A stretch of DNA of 64,000 nt from Ohtaekwangia sp036786105 (GCF_036786105.1 NZ_DAIQRQ010000003.1:62001-126000); one strand, 5' to 3'; positions 33,236 through 41,687 are shown, counted from the first letter of the stretch. Notes: a model not told the origin generated them from the letters alone. A program made the numbers and translations.

Positions 33236-34027
33236 ATGAGAAACGTTTTACTTTTTTGTGTGCTTGGTTTTTACACGGGCGCCTGTGTTAATCATGATCT
33301 GAACAGAGCAGTCGACTGCAGTGTAGCGGGCTTAACACTGGAAGTAAATTCTGTTACACCGGCCACCAGTTGCAGTTCTGCCGATGGAAGCATACATGTT
33401 ACCGCGGCAGGAGGAAAGCAGCCTTATACTTTCTGGTTGAATAGTGTTGAGCAGGTATCGTCTGCATTTACAAGCCTGAAAGCCGGTATATATAGTATAC
33501 AGGTGACCGATGCCAACGGCTGCAATATGGCCGTAAACAATGTGATGATTAGTGCCAATGATTTGTCATTCACCCTGGATGTTGCAGAGGATAATCTCTG
33601 TCTTGCCAACAACGGGTCGGCTACTATTACAGTAGCCGATGGCAATCCGCCCTATACCTATAGCATGGATGGCAGTGCATTTGCCAGCAACAATGTATTT
33701 ACCGGTCTGTCCAATGGCAAGCACATCGCAGAAGTAAAAGATATCAATGGATGCACCATCGCCCTGAACATAACCATACCGCGCGGTACCACAAATGTAA
33801 GCTGGACGAATGATATACGTCCCATCATGTCGGCATCGTGCGCCATTACCGGCTGCCACAACGGTATATCGCGTGCCGATCTTCGTAATTATGACAAAGC
33901 AAAATCGCTGGCCAGCCGCATTAAACTGTACACGCAAGATCGAAGCATGCCCTTCAATGGAAGCCTGGAACAATATCAGATCGATCTGATTGCCTGCTGG
34001 GTGGATGATGGAGCGCTTGAGAACTAG
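33236..34027 (+). CDS. Lipoprotein with two SprB-like repeats and a CX4CH heme-like motif
   Basis: The product is 263 residues. The signal peptide ends YTGAC (Cys17), an imperfect lipobox. Two related beta repeats of about 75 residues follow: one with TSCSSADGSIHVTAAGGKQP and YSIQVTDANGC, and one with NLCLANNGSATITVADGNPP and HIAEVKDINGC. They resemble the SprB/PKD-like repeats of gliding-motility adhesins. The C-terminal 75 residues are different: DIRPIMSASCAITGCHNGIS contains CX4CH, and RSMPFNGSLEQYQIDLIACW follows, as in cytochrome-c-like domains of Bacteroidota. A single covalent heme is possible but uncertain, because CX4CH is not the standard CXXCH motif. Confidence 0.82.
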   Translation: MRNVLLFCVLGFYTGACVNHDLNRAVDCSVAGLTLEVNSVTPATSCSSADGSIHVTAAGGKQPYTFWLNSVEQVSSAFTSLKAGIYSIQVTDANGCNMAVNNVMISANDLSFTLDVAEDNLCLANNGSATITVADGNPPYTYSMDGSAFASNNVFTGLSNGKHIAEVKDINGCTIALNITIPRGTTNVSWTNDIRPIMSASCAITGCHNGISRADLRNYDKAKSLASRIKLYTQDRSMPFNGSLEQYQIDLIACWVDDGALEN

Positions 34028-34103
34028 CGGTGAGCTGCTAGTCGTTATTCGTTATTGGTAAAGAGTATTGCAACAATTAACCCTGTAACCGATAACGGCT
34101 AAT
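34028..34103. repeat. Dispersed repeat units, overlapping the moeB-like 3' end
   Basis: cggtgagctgctagtcgtta and taaccctgtaaccgataacg units occur here. The last few bases extend into the stop region of the moeB-like gene (stop at 34099-34101). Confidence 0.6.
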
Positions 34104-35256
34104 ATGTAGGCATGGAAGGATCGATTTCGCGTGCCCACGCTAAAATGCCGCCCTTCAAATTGTAAAGATTTGTAAAACCGTGGTTTTTCTCCAGCCATTG
34201 CACCATGTTGCCACTGCGGGCACCGCTGCGGCAATGCACCACTACTTTTTTATCTTTTGATATTCTGTCAATGCTATGCGGTATCTCGGCCTGCGGTATC
34301 AGTTCACCATCCAGGTTACAGATATCAAATTCATGTGGCTCGCGTACATCGATCAATTGAAAATCTGCCTGAGAGTCGATCAATTCTTTCAACTCCTGTA
34401 CTGTTACTTCTTTCATTGTATTCTCGTGATTAAGCTTCAAAGATTTATTTTTCCTGCCATTTAAACCACAAAATTCATCATAATCCACCAAATGTTTTAT
34501 CGTAGCACGCGCCTGGCGGTTGGGTAGTGTAACGATATGCTGCTCCAGCGTGCTGCTATCCAGCAACAACAGCCGGTCAACCAATAGTTCGCCTATGCCT
34601 GTAATGATTTTGATCACCTCGTTTGCCTGCATGGATCCGATCATGCCAGGCAACACACCGAGCACTCCGGCCTGTTCACAATTCGGAGTACTGGCAGGAT
34701 CGGGAGGTGTTGGAAAAAGGTCGCGGTAATTCGTGCTGAAATTTCCATCGCGCTTTTTATAGTTAAAGACAGCAATCTGCCCTTCGAACCGCAGGATGGA
34801 TGCATATACAAAAGGCTTGTTGAGCAGAACACACGCATCGTTAATGAGATAGCGTGTGGGAAAATTATCAGTGCCATCCAGCACTACATCATAATCCTTT
34901 ACTATATCCAGCGCATTCGCAGATGTGAGTGTCGTTGCATAGGCTATGAGTTGTATCGATGAGTTGAGTGCCCGTAGTCGTTCGGCAGCGGTATGTGCTT
35001 TGGGTTTGCCAACATCGCCTTCGGTGTAGAGTACTTGTCGTTGAAGATTGGAGAGATCGATTGTATCGGCATCGATAATACCAATCGTGCCGACACCGGC
35101 AGCAGCAAGATAGAGCAGGGCAGGAGCTCCAAGTCCGCCGGCTCCCACCACCAGTACGCTTGCGTTTTTAAGTTTCAATTGATTCTCCAACCCAAATTCC
35201 TGCAACACAAGGTGGCGACTATACCGTTTATACTCTTCGTTCGTTAACTTGCTCAT
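34099..35256 (-). CDS. MoeB/ThiF-family adenylyltransferase fused to a rhodanese domain
   Basis: The product is 385 residues. The N-terminal E1-like domain has VLVVGAGGLGAPALLYLAAA (nucleotide binding), DLSNLQRQVLYTEGDVGKPK and DGTDNFPTRYLINDACVLLN. The C-terminal 105 residues form a rhodanese domain with VVVHCRSGARSG, whose Cys is the persulfide-carrying residue. Proteins of this MoeZ type activate the C-terminus of a small sulfur carrier (MoaD or ThiS) and deliver sulfur for molybdopterin, thiamine or related cofactors. The zinc-binding CxxC pair of classical MoeB is not evident. A partner sulfur-carrier gene is not in this window. Its 3' end overlaps a dispersed repeat. Confidence 0.92.
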   Translation of the reverse strand: MSKLTNEEYKRYSRHLVLQEFGLENQLKLKNASVLVVGAGGLGAPALLYLAAAGVGTIGIIDADTIDLSNLQRQVLYTEGDVGKPKAHTAAERLRALNSSIQLIAYATTLTSANALDIVKDYDVVLDGTDNFPTRYLINDACVLLNKPFVYASILRFEGQIAVFNYKKRDGNFSTNYRDLFPTPPDPASTPNCEQAGVLGVLPGMIGSMQANEVIKIITGIGELLVDRLLLLDSSTLEQHIVTLPNRQARATIKHLVDYDEFCGLNGRKNKSLKLNHENTMKEVTVQELKELIDSQADFQLIDVREPHEFDICNLDGELIPQAEIPHSIDRISKDKKVVVHCRSGARSGNMVQWLEKNHGFTNLYNLKGGILAWAREIDPSMPTY

Positions 35257-35282
35257 CTATTTCAAAAATACAACTCCACATC

Positions 35283-35666
35283 ATGCAACGAAAAATTTAT
35301 TCTTCTAGTGCCAAATGGGAAGACATTGTTGGCTACTCGCGTGCAGTGCAAGTCGGCAATCACCTGGAAATATCCGGAACAGTAGCTACGGATGAGAACG
35401 GTGTAGTAGGCAAAGGAGATTTTTATGAACAGACACGTTTCATTCTCAACAAGATCGATAAAGTTTTGCAGCAAGCCGGTTTCAGTCTGCAGGATGTAGT
35501 ACGCACGCGCATGTTTGTTACTGATATCTCGCAGTGGGAAGCCATCGGCAAGGCGCATGGTGAGTTCTTTGCCAATATTAAACCGGCTACATCCATGATC
35601 GAGATCAGCGCATTGATTGATCCCGACTATTTAATCGAAATTGAAGTAACAGCCATTAAAGGATAA
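35283..35666 (+). CDS. RidA/YjgF-family protein
   Basis: The product is 127 residues, the usual size. It has GYSRAVQVGNHLEISGTVAT near the start and the family core DVVRTRMFVTDISQWEAIGK, with the Arg of RTRMF at the position that binds the imine or carboxylate. It ends IDPDYLIEIEVTAIKG. RidA-family trimers deaminate reactive enamines and imines, but this member is closer to the Rid subfamilies of undetermined function. It starts 26 nt from the divergent MoeB-like gene, so the promoters are shared or overlapping, and it precedes the GreA-like gene by 20 nt. Confidence 0.9.
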   Translation: MQRKIYSSSAKWEDIVGYSRAVQVGNHLEISGTVATDENGVVGKGDFYEQTRFILNKIDKVLQQAGFSLQDVVRTRMFVTDISQWEAIGKAHGEFFANIKPATSMIEISALIDPDYLIEIEVTAIKG

Positions 35667-35686
35667 GTAAAGCCTGTATTTATTGT

Positions 35687-36139
35687 ATGAGTGAACGTAA
35701 AGTAAAATTGTACAAACTATGCCATGCTTACTGTGATGAACGTATTGTTGCTGCACAGAAAGCCATTGAATCCTTACAAATATCTGCCAATGAAGAAACC
35801 AAAAGCAGTGCAGGTGATAAATATGAAACGGGCCGCTCCATGATGCAATTGGAAATGGAGAAATATAGCATGCAACTCGAAGAAACTATAAAACTGAAAC
35901 AGACGATCAGTCAGATTGAAACCGTTGTGCAGACAGATACCGTTCAAACCGGCTGTCTGGTAACAACCAATCAGGGTAACTTTTATATTTCCATCAGCGC
36001 AGGCCTGCTCAAGCTGGGCGATGAATCTTTCTATGCAATCTCACCGGCATCACCTATAGGGGCAAAGTTGCTGGGATTGAAAGTAAAGGATTCTTTTACG
36101 TTCAACAACCGATCGTATACTGTGCAACGGATCGAATAG
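35687..36139 (+). CDS. GreA/GreB-like transcription cleavage factor homologue
   Basis: The product is 150 residues. The first half is a helical hairpin (KLCHAYCDERIVAAQKAIES, then SSAGDKYETGRSMMQLEMEK) with acidic residues at the turn, and the C-terminal half ends SPIGAKLLGLKVKDSFTF, which resembles the FKBP-like C-terminal domain of Gre factors (SPLGxALLGxxVGD). The overall plan is that of Gre factors, which enter the RNA polymerase secondary channel. Homologues in Bacteroidota are often mislabelled 3-oxoacyl-ACP synthase. Function is inferred from the fold-like pattern only. It lies in a short same-strand series after ridA and before the flavin reductase gene. Confidence 0.75.
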   Translation: MSERKVKLYKLCHAYCDERIVAAQKAIESLQISANEETKSSAGDKYETGRSMMQLEMEKYSMQLEETIKLKQTISQIETVVQTDTVQTGCLVTTNQGNFYISISAGLLKLGDESFYAISPASPIGAKLLGLKVKDSFTFNNRSYTVQRIE

Positions 36140-36198
36140 ACTTTCTTTTAATCTCAAAATTTAACTTCTTTGTTTTTGCTAACCATTTGGAATAAACT

Positions 36199-36759
36199 AT
36201 GCCACATATTTCCATTATATCAGCCAGTGTTCGTACGGGGCGCCAGAGCCATCGCGTAGCGCTATATTTTCAGAATTACCTGAAGGAAAATAACCTGGCT
36301 GATGTTGAGATTCTCGATCTCAACGAATATCAATTTCCACTCTTCAATGAGCGATTGGAGCATCAGCAAAATCCATTGCCTGAAACACTGGAGTTTGCCG
36401 ATAAAATCAGAAAGTCAGATGGTGTGATTATCGTTACACCGGAATACAACGGAGGCTATCCGGCAAGCATCAAGAATGTTACTGATCTGTTATACAAGGA
36501 CTGGTATCGTAAGCCTATTGCTATATCAACCGTATCGGATGGAAGCTTTGGCGGAACGCAAGTGATCACTTCGCTGCAATTTACGTTATGGAAGATTCGC
36601 GCGTGGACCGTACCGGCTATGTGCCCGATGCCTAAAGTGGCAGAGCTGCTGGACGAACAAGGTCATCCCAAAGACAAAGAAGCGCTTGACAAGCGTGCCC
36701 GTAATTTTATAAGTGAACTGCTCTGGTGCATAGAGGCTAAAAAAAGAATGGCATCTTAA
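36199..36759 (+). CDS. NADPH-dependent FMN reductase-family protein
   Basis: The product is 186 residues. It opens with MPHISIISASVRTGRQSHRV, the FMN-phosphate-binding loop, and has the diagnostic DGVIIVTPEYNGGYPASIKN. These identify the flavodoxin-like NAD(P)H:FMN reductase or quinone-reductase family (ChrR/AzoR-related). It reduces flavins, quinones or other acceptors in the cytoplasm. A start at 36199 fits the N-terminal beta strand directly. It stands between the GreA-like gene and serine acetyltransferase on the same strand. Confidence 0.9.
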   Translation: MPHISIISASVRTGRQSHRVALYFQNYLKENNLADVEILDLNEYQFPLFNERLEHQQNPLPETLEFADKIRKSDGVIIVTPEYNGGYPASIKNVTDLLYKDWYRKPIAISTVSDGSFGGTQVITSLQFTLWKIRAWTVPAMCPMPKVAELLDEQGHPKDKEALDKRARNFISELLWCIEAKKRMAS

Positions 36760-36845
36760 CAGCGCAGTTGCGCGATGCGGAAATCTAAATTTTCTAAAAC
36801 GCGTTATAAGGGCAGCGGAATACCGCCCACTTACCACCACCACGT

Positions 36846-37682
36846 ATGGATAAATCATTTCTGCAGAAGCTGTACCAGTCACACCAGGTATGTCCTACCT
36901 GCCCCGCACCGGCAGATGTATCGCACTTTTTTGTTGAACTGTTGGGAGCACTCTTTGCAGACTTCACGCAACTGGCGCATTTAACTGAGGAAGAGTTTAC
37001 CGGCTTGATGCACAAGCTTCAACGCGATCTGGAAAAACTTCTGCGCAACAACGGCGGTGCGGGCAGCAGCAACGCTTCCAAACAGGCAAGTGATTTTTTT
37101 GAAGCACTGCCGGCAATCTATACCATGATTGAAGAAGACGTTACGGCGATGTATGAGGGTGACCCGGCTGCTAAAAGCAAGAGTGAGGTGATTCGTACCT
37201 ATCCCGGTTTCTATGCCATTGCAGCCTATCGCCTGGCGCATCAATTGTTAATGCAAGGCATCAAAGAGATACCACGTATCATCACCGAGCATGCGCACAG
37301 CAAAACCGGCATTGATATACATCCGGCAGCAACCATCGGCAGAAATTTTTGTATCGACCACGGAACCGGTGTGGTGATTGGTGAGACTACGGTGATCGGC
37401 AATCATGTAAAAATATACCAGGGTGTAACACTCGGAGCGTTGAGCGTAAACAAGGAAGATGCTTCGCGCAAACGCCACCCAACACTCGAAGACAATGTGA
37501 TTGTCTATGCCGGTGCCACCATTCTTGGCGGTGAAACAACCATCGGCCACGACAGTGTGATTGGCGGCAACGTATGGCTTACCCGCACAGTACCACCCTT
37601 CTCTAAAATATACTACCAGGCCCGCATGTTCAACGGCGATACGAATGAAACCGACCTCGTGGTGTTCCGGTCGCATGAGTAG
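36846..37682 (+). CDS. cysE: Serine O-acetyltransferase (SAT, EpsC-like)
   Basis: The product is 278 residues. The helical N-terminal part (1-150) contains YPGFYAIAAYRLAHQLLMQG, and the left-handed beta-helix that follows shows hexapeptide repeats: GIDIHPAATIGRNFCIDHGT, GVVIGETTVIGNHVKIYQGV and NVIVYAGATILGGETTIGHD. The active His-Asp pair is in IDHGTGVVIGE. It acetylates L-serine with acetyl-CoA for cysteine biosynthesis. An unusual Cys pair (CPTCPAP) is near residue 16-19. A long dyad of dispersed-repeat sequence follows the stop. Confidence 0.92.
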   Translation: MDKSFLQKLYQSHQVCPTCPAPADVSHFFVELLGALFADFTQLAHLTEEEFTGLMHKLQRDLEKLLRNNGGAGSSNASKQASDFFEALPAIYTMIEEDVTAMYEGDPAAKSKSEVIRTYPGFYAIAAYRLAHQLLMQGIKEIPRIITEHAHSKTGIDIHPAATIGRNFCIDHGTGVVIGETTVIGNHVKIYQGVTLGALSVNKEDASRKRHPTLEDNVIVYAGATILGGETTIGHDSVIGGNVWLTRTVPPFSKIYYQARMFNGDTNETDLVVFRSHE

Positions 37683-37696
37683 CTTCAGGCACTGCT

Positions 37697-37761
37697 ACCG
37701 TTATCCGTTACAGGTTAATAGTTATCAGGCTATGCACGAATAACTTGTAACGGATAACGGT
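37697..37761. repeat. Perfect 16-bp inverted repeat of the dispersed family
   Basis: ACCGTTATCCGTTACA (37697-37712) is the exact reverse complement of TGTAACGGATAACGGT (37746-37761), separated by 33 nt. It follows cysE and precedes the MORN gene. No T-run follows, so it is not a classic terminator. Confidence 0.85.
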
Positions 37762-37795
37762 TCCCCTGCGTAATCTGCGGGAAACAATAAATATG

Positions 37796-37803
37796 TATCT
37801 TTG
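37796..37803 (+). promoter_or_regulatory. Bacteroidota-type -7 element (TATCTTTG)
   Basis: An exact TAnnTTTG match, 26 nt before the GTG start at 37830. It makes a TTG start at 37812 unlikely. Confidence 0.6.
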
Positions 37804-37829
37804 AGGAAGGTTTGACTTGGCGCCTGTTT

Positions 37830-39617
37830 GTGAAAAAACTCTTCTTCCTGTTCTTTCTGTTTCCGGTGGGTATACTGCACCTTGCCGGCCAGGGCTTTAC
37901 GCGGCAAACCTATCATGACGCCAGGAAAAAGAATATCAAAGAGATTTACCAGGTAAAGGACACTATCCGCAACATTGCCCACGGCAAGTATATTTCATAT
38001 TACCTCAACGGCAACATCGAATCCAAAGGACAGTTTGAGAACAACGAAACTACCGGTGTATGGGAATTCTACTACGAAACCGGCAAGCTCAAAATGCGCG
38101 GTATACTTTTCAAAAGTGCTAACTACGGCATGTGGGAGTATTACTACGAAAGTGGCCAGAAAAGTATGGAAGGCATTATCTATGGAAAAGATCGTCAGGG
38201 CGAGTGGAAGTCATATTATGAGAATGGTCAGGTAAAAGAAGTAGGAGAGTATAAAGATGGCAAACGCTCAGGTTTATGGAAAAATTACTTTGAAGATGGA
38301 ACCCTGAAAGGAGAGATCGATTACACAGACGACTTCGGCAGGTATACCGAGTATTTCCATTCGGGAAAGATATTGGGAGAAGGTCCTCGCATGGGCAGCA
38401 AGAATACGGGTCACTGGCGTTTCATGATAGAAGATGGTACCATTGAAAGTGAAGGTGATTATGAAGGAGGCAAGAAGAATGGTGAATGGGTAACGTACTT
38501 TCCATCGGGTAAAATTTCATCCAAAGGTAAATATGTAAATGATGTTCCCGTAGGCAAATGGGATTACTATTTTGAAGATGGTTCCATTCGCGCGACTGGT
38601 GAATATGTAGAAGGCAAGAAGAATGGCTACTGGAAAACATTAAACCCAAATGGCTCGGTAAAAAGTGAAGTGACCTTTGTGCAAGGCTCCGGTGAGTTTC
38701 GCGAATACTATCCCAGCGGTAAGCTGAAAACCAAAGGCATGATGAAAGACAGTAAACGCCAGGGCACCTGGATGTTTTACTATGAAGATGGCAAAAAAGA
38801 AGGCGAATGCGAATATGTAAATGATAAAGGCACCTATCGCGGCTATTATCCCAATGGAACACTGCAGACGAAAGGCTCGTATGATGGCGATCTGAAAACC
38901 GGCACCTGGGAGATATACGAAACCGATGGAAGACTCTCCGGCTACTATCGCCCGTTCTATGACGACAAGAAACTTGGAAAAGAGATTGTACAGCTCGCCA
39001 CCAAAAGCACACACAAAACAAAGGTACAGCAGCGGGGCTTCATATATTTCCGTGAGAAGGGAAATGAATATCACGGTGTGATCATGAGCACCAACCCGAT
39101 ATGGATGGCAGTAGGAAGACTACCGCTGGGGGTAGAATTCTATTTACAGGAGCGACTTGGGCACGAATTTGAATTTGTGGGTGTACGCGATCCGTTTTTC
39201 CGTGCCGATCTCAGCATAGCGCCCGGCAAACAATTTCAGCGCGGGTATAGTATCAGCATCAAGCAAAAATTTTATAATCCGTTGAAAGCGGGTATGTGGT
39301 ATTTTGGTCATGAGATCAGGTTTACCAACCTCGGCCACTTTGTAAACCAGGCCATCAATCAGAACCCTGACAATGTATTTACTTTTAACTCCATTGAGCA
39401 GCGCATCGAGTGGGGCCCCTTGCTGGGCTATCGCGTCATGCGAAAAAACAATAGTGGAGGATTCACCATCGATACCTTTGCATCGCTGGATATAGGCTAT
39501 CGCAATTTCGATGTAGATCCCACCTATGCGAGCTACTTCTCCGACCTCAATCAATCCAAGTTCTCAACATCATTCCACTTCGGCCTCAATTTTGGCAACG
39601 TATTTTCCTTCCGGTAA
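37830..39617 (+). CDS. Exported MORN-repeat protein with C-terminal beta-barrel-like domain
   Basis: The likely start is GTG 37830 (VKKLFFLFFLFPVGILHLAG, a signal peptide), giving 595 residues. From about 45 to 375 there are about 13-14 MORN_2-type units of 22-24 residues with the pattern G.W.YY..G....G, for example GVWEFYYETGKLKMRG, GEWKSYYENGQVKEVG and GKWDYYFEDGSIRATG. A basic linker follows. The last 200 residues (PLGVEFYLQERLGHEFEFVG ... FHFGLNFGNVFSFR) alternate hydrophobic and polar residues and end in aromatic Phe, as in outer-membrane barrels. MORN_2 proteins are often annotated YwqK-like antitoxins, but no toxin is adjacent. It probably lies in the envelope; the function is unknown. 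Confidence 0.85.
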   Translation: MKKLFFLFFLFPVGILHLAGQGFTRQTYHDARKKNIKEIYQVKDTIRNIAHGKYISYYLNGNIESKGQFENNETTGVWEFYYETGKLKMRGILFKSANYGMWEYYYESGQKSMEGIIYGKDRQGEWKSYYENGQVKEVGEYKDGKRSGLWKNYFEDGTLKGEIDYTDDFGRYTEYFHSGKILGEGPRMGSKNTGHWRFMIEDGTIESEGDYEGGKKNGEWVTYFPSGKISSKGKYVNDVPVGKWDYYFEDGSIRATGEYVEGKKNGYWKTLNPNGSVKSEVTFVQGSGEFREYYPSGKLKTKGMMKDSKRQGTWMFYYEDGKKEGECEYVNDKGTYRGYYPNGTLQTKGSYDGDLKTGTWEIYETDGRLSGYYRPFYDDKKLGKEIVQLATKSTHKTKVQQRGFIYFREKGNEYHGVIMSTNPIWMAVGRLPLGVEFYLQERLGHEFEFVGVRDPFFRADLSIAPGKQFQRGYSISIKQKFYNPLKAGMWYFGHEIRFTNLGHFVNQAINQNPDNVFTFNSIEQRIEWGPLLGYRVMRKNNSGGFTIDTFASLDIGYRNFDVDPTYASYFSDLNQSKFSTSFHFGLNFGNVFSFR

Positions 39618-39621
39618 ACGT

Positions 39622-39666
39622 TGAACCTGAAACCTTGAACCTGAAACTTCAAAACGCTGAACCTAA
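39622..39666. repeat. Tandem GAACCTGAAACCTT-type units
   Basis: Direct, slightly varied copies of AACCTGAAACCTT-like units sit between the MORN gene and the FAD-dehydrogenase promoter. Confidence 0.65.
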
Positions 39667-39680
39667 ACTTATCCTTTCAC

Positions 39681-39688
39681 TATATTTG
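39681..39688 (+). promoter_or_regulatory. Bacteroidota-type -7 element (TATATTTG)
   Basis: An exact TAnnTTTG match, 31 nt before the ATG at 39719. Confidence 0.6.
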
Positions 39689-39718
39689 CCTCATTGAAGG
39701 ATAAAAACCTTCCCATGC

Positions 39719-41326
39719 ATGAAGACTGTAGAATTAGTTCTCACCCCCCAGGAAGCATTTGACGAAGCACAGTTCGAAACATTGCTATACAAGAAACTTG
39801 GCTTAAAGAAAGATGGCAGTGTATATGTGCAGCCCGTAAAGCGTTCGATCGATGCCCGTTCAAAACACGTTGTGGTGCGGGTGCAATGCGAATTGCTTGA
39901 TCCCTCCGAGAGAAAATCACATGATCGGTATATACCGCGCTACAACGATGTGCATACACAAAGACGTGTTATTGTGGTAGGAAGCGGCCCGGCAGGATTA
40001 TTTGCAGCCTTGCGATTGATAGAGCTCGGCCTCAAGCCGATCGTACTGGAGCGTGGAAGCGATGTGCAAGCCAGGCGAAGAGATCTGGCGGCTATCAACA
40101 AAGATCATATTGTTAATCCCGATTCAAACTATTGCTTCGGGGAAGGAGGTGCCGGCACTTACTCCGATGGTAAATTATATACCCGCTCCAAGAAACGGGG
40201 CGATATACGAAGGATACTGGAAATCATGGTAGCGCATGGCGCCAAAGAAGATATACTCTTTGATGCACACCCGCATATAGGTACTAACAAACTCCCCAAG
40301 CTGGTTGCAGCCCTGCGGCAAAGCATCATCGATGCAGGAGGTGAAGTACATTTCGATACGCGGGTAACTGATCTTGTAGTGAAAGAGAACAGCGTTCGCG
40401 GTGTTGTGCTGCAACACGGTGACGTAATAGAAGGCGAAGCCATTATACTGGCTACAGGCCACTCCGCACGGGATATATTTCACCTCCTTCACAATAAAAA
40501 CATTCTTATCGAAGCAAAACCTTTTGCGCTAGGGGTACGCGTGGAGCATCCGCAGCAGTTGATTGATCGGATACAATACCACTGCGCTATTGATCGCGGA
40601 CCGTACTTGCCTGCATCGTCATACGCGCTGGTTCACCAGGCAATGATCGATGGAAAGGATCGGGGTGTTTTTTCATTCTGCATGTGTCCGGGAGGATTTA
40701 TTGTACCTGCAGCTACTGCGCCTGGCGAAGTGGTTGTAAATGGCATGAGTCCTTCGCGAAGAGATTCAAAGTTTGCCAACTCCGGAATTGTAGTAGCAGT
40801 AGATGAAAATGATTTTAAAGACTATGCGAAATACGGACCGTTGGCTGGCATGGTTTTTCAATCTGTAGTAGAGCAACAAGCTTGCAAAATTGCAGGTAAC
40901 ACACAACTGGCTCCGGCTCAAAGACTGGTTGATTTTGTAGAGAAGAAAGTATCACCGTCATTACCGGAAACGTCTTACCAACCCGGACTTGCTTCGGTGG
41001 AAATGCGCGAAGTGCTTCCGGTAAAGGTTGCGCAGGCCCTGCAACAGGGCTTCCGGAACTTTGGCAGTAAGATGAAAGGTTATATGACCAACGAGGCCCA
41101 GATTGTAGGCGTGGAGAGTCGCACGTCATCGCCGGTCAAGATACCACGAGACAAGGAAACGCTGGAGCATCCGCAGATAAAGAATCTTTTTCCCTGTGGA
41201 GAAGGAGCCGGGTATGCAGGGGGAATTGTTTCAGCGGCTATGGATGGAGAGCGTTGTGCAGAAGCTGTTGCCGTGAAGATGGGTATATATTCAAAGAACG
41301 ATAACATTTCAGGCAAAGATGAGTAA
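39719..41326 (+). CDS. FAD-dependent dehydrogenase family protein
   Basis: The product is 535 residues. An N-terminal domain of about 85 residues precedes the FAD-binding Rossmann segment RVIVVGSGPAGLFAALRLIE (about 83-102), with the FAD-ribose Glu in PIVLERG. Family-specific features follow: NYCFGEGGAGTYSDGKLYTR, ILATGHSARDIFHLLH, VFSFCMCPGGFIVPAATAPG and LFPCGEGAGYAGGIVSAAMD. This is the COG2509-type uncharacterised dehydrogenase, thought to reduce or oxidise an unknown substrate. The stop overlaps the start of the CoA-binding gene by 8 nt, so translation is coupled. Confidence 0.92.
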   Translation: MKTVELVLTPQEAFDEAQFETLLYKKLGLKKDGSVYVQPVKRSIDARSKHVVVRVQCELLDPSERKSHDRYIPRYNDVHTQRRVIVVGSGPAGLFAALRLIELGLKPIVLERGSDVQARRRDLAAINKDHIVNPDSNYCFGEGGAGTYSDGKLYTRSKKRGDIRRILEIMVAHGAKEDILFDAHPHIGTNKLPKLVAALRQSIIDAGGEVHFDTRVTDLVVKENSVRGVVLQHGDVIEGEAIILATGHSARDIFHLLHNKNILIEAKPFALGVRVEHPQQLIDRIQYHCAIDRGPYLPASSYALVHQAMIDGKDRGVFSFCMCPGGFIVPAATAPGEVVVNGMSPSRRDSKFANSGIVVAVDENDFKDYAKYGPLAGMVFQSVVEQQACKIAGNTQLAPAQRLVDFVEKKVSPSLPETSYQPGLASVEMREVLPVKVAQALQQGFRNFGSKMKGYMTNEAQIVGVESRTSSPVKIPRDKETLEHPQIKNLFPCGEGAGYAGGIVSAAMDGERCAEAVAVKMGIYSKNDNISGKDE

Positions 41327-41687
41327 GAAGACCGTTATTGTAGGAGCCACGAATAATCCGGCGCGATACGCCTACCTGGCTGCATCCATGCTTACGGAGT
41401 ATAATCACGAGATTGTGCCGATCAGCATTAAAACAGGAGAAGTAGCAGGCCGTGAAATTCTGGATATCCGGAAGAAACCAGCCATTGAAGGTGTTGATAC
41501 CGTTACACTCTATATCGGCCCCCAACATCAACCGGAATGGTACGAATATATTTTGAGTCTCAAGCCAAAGCGCATTATCTTTAATCCGGGCACAGAGAAC
41601 GAGGAGTTTGAAAAGCTTGCGGAAGACCAGGGTATAGAGGCAACAGAAGCTTGTACACTGGTGTTGCTTCGCTCTCGCCAATTTTAG
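41319..41687 (+). CDS. CoA-binding domain protein (YccU-like)
   Basis: The product is 122 residues. It begins MSKKTVIVGATNNPARYAYL, a Rossmann-like CoA-binding fold, and has VTLYIGPQHQPEWYEYILSL, IIFNPGTENEEFEKLAEDQG and a terminal region with EACTLVLLRSRQF. This is the family of small CoA-binding proteins such as E. coli YccU. No catalytic role is established. It overlaps the preceding FAD-dehydrogenase gene by 8 nt, so the two are probably translated together. Confidence 0.9.
   Translation: MSKKTVIVGATNNPARYAYLAASMLTEYNHEIVPISIKTGEVAGREILDIRKKPAIEGVDTVTLYIGPQHQPEWYEYILSLKPKRIIFNPGTENEEFEKLAEDQGIEATEACTLVLLRSRQF

Noticed and set aside
37683..37829. CRISPR array
   Set aside because: The repeats are inverted, few and irregularly spaced with no uniform spacers and no cas genes nearby.
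38422..39074. Long antisense open frames inside the MORN gene
   Set aside because: They arise from the repetitive coding pattern of the sense strand and have no family features.
37830..39617. Toxin-antitoxin system (YwqK-type antitoxin label)
   Set aside because: The protein is exported and much larger than an antitoxin, and no toxin-like neighbour exists.
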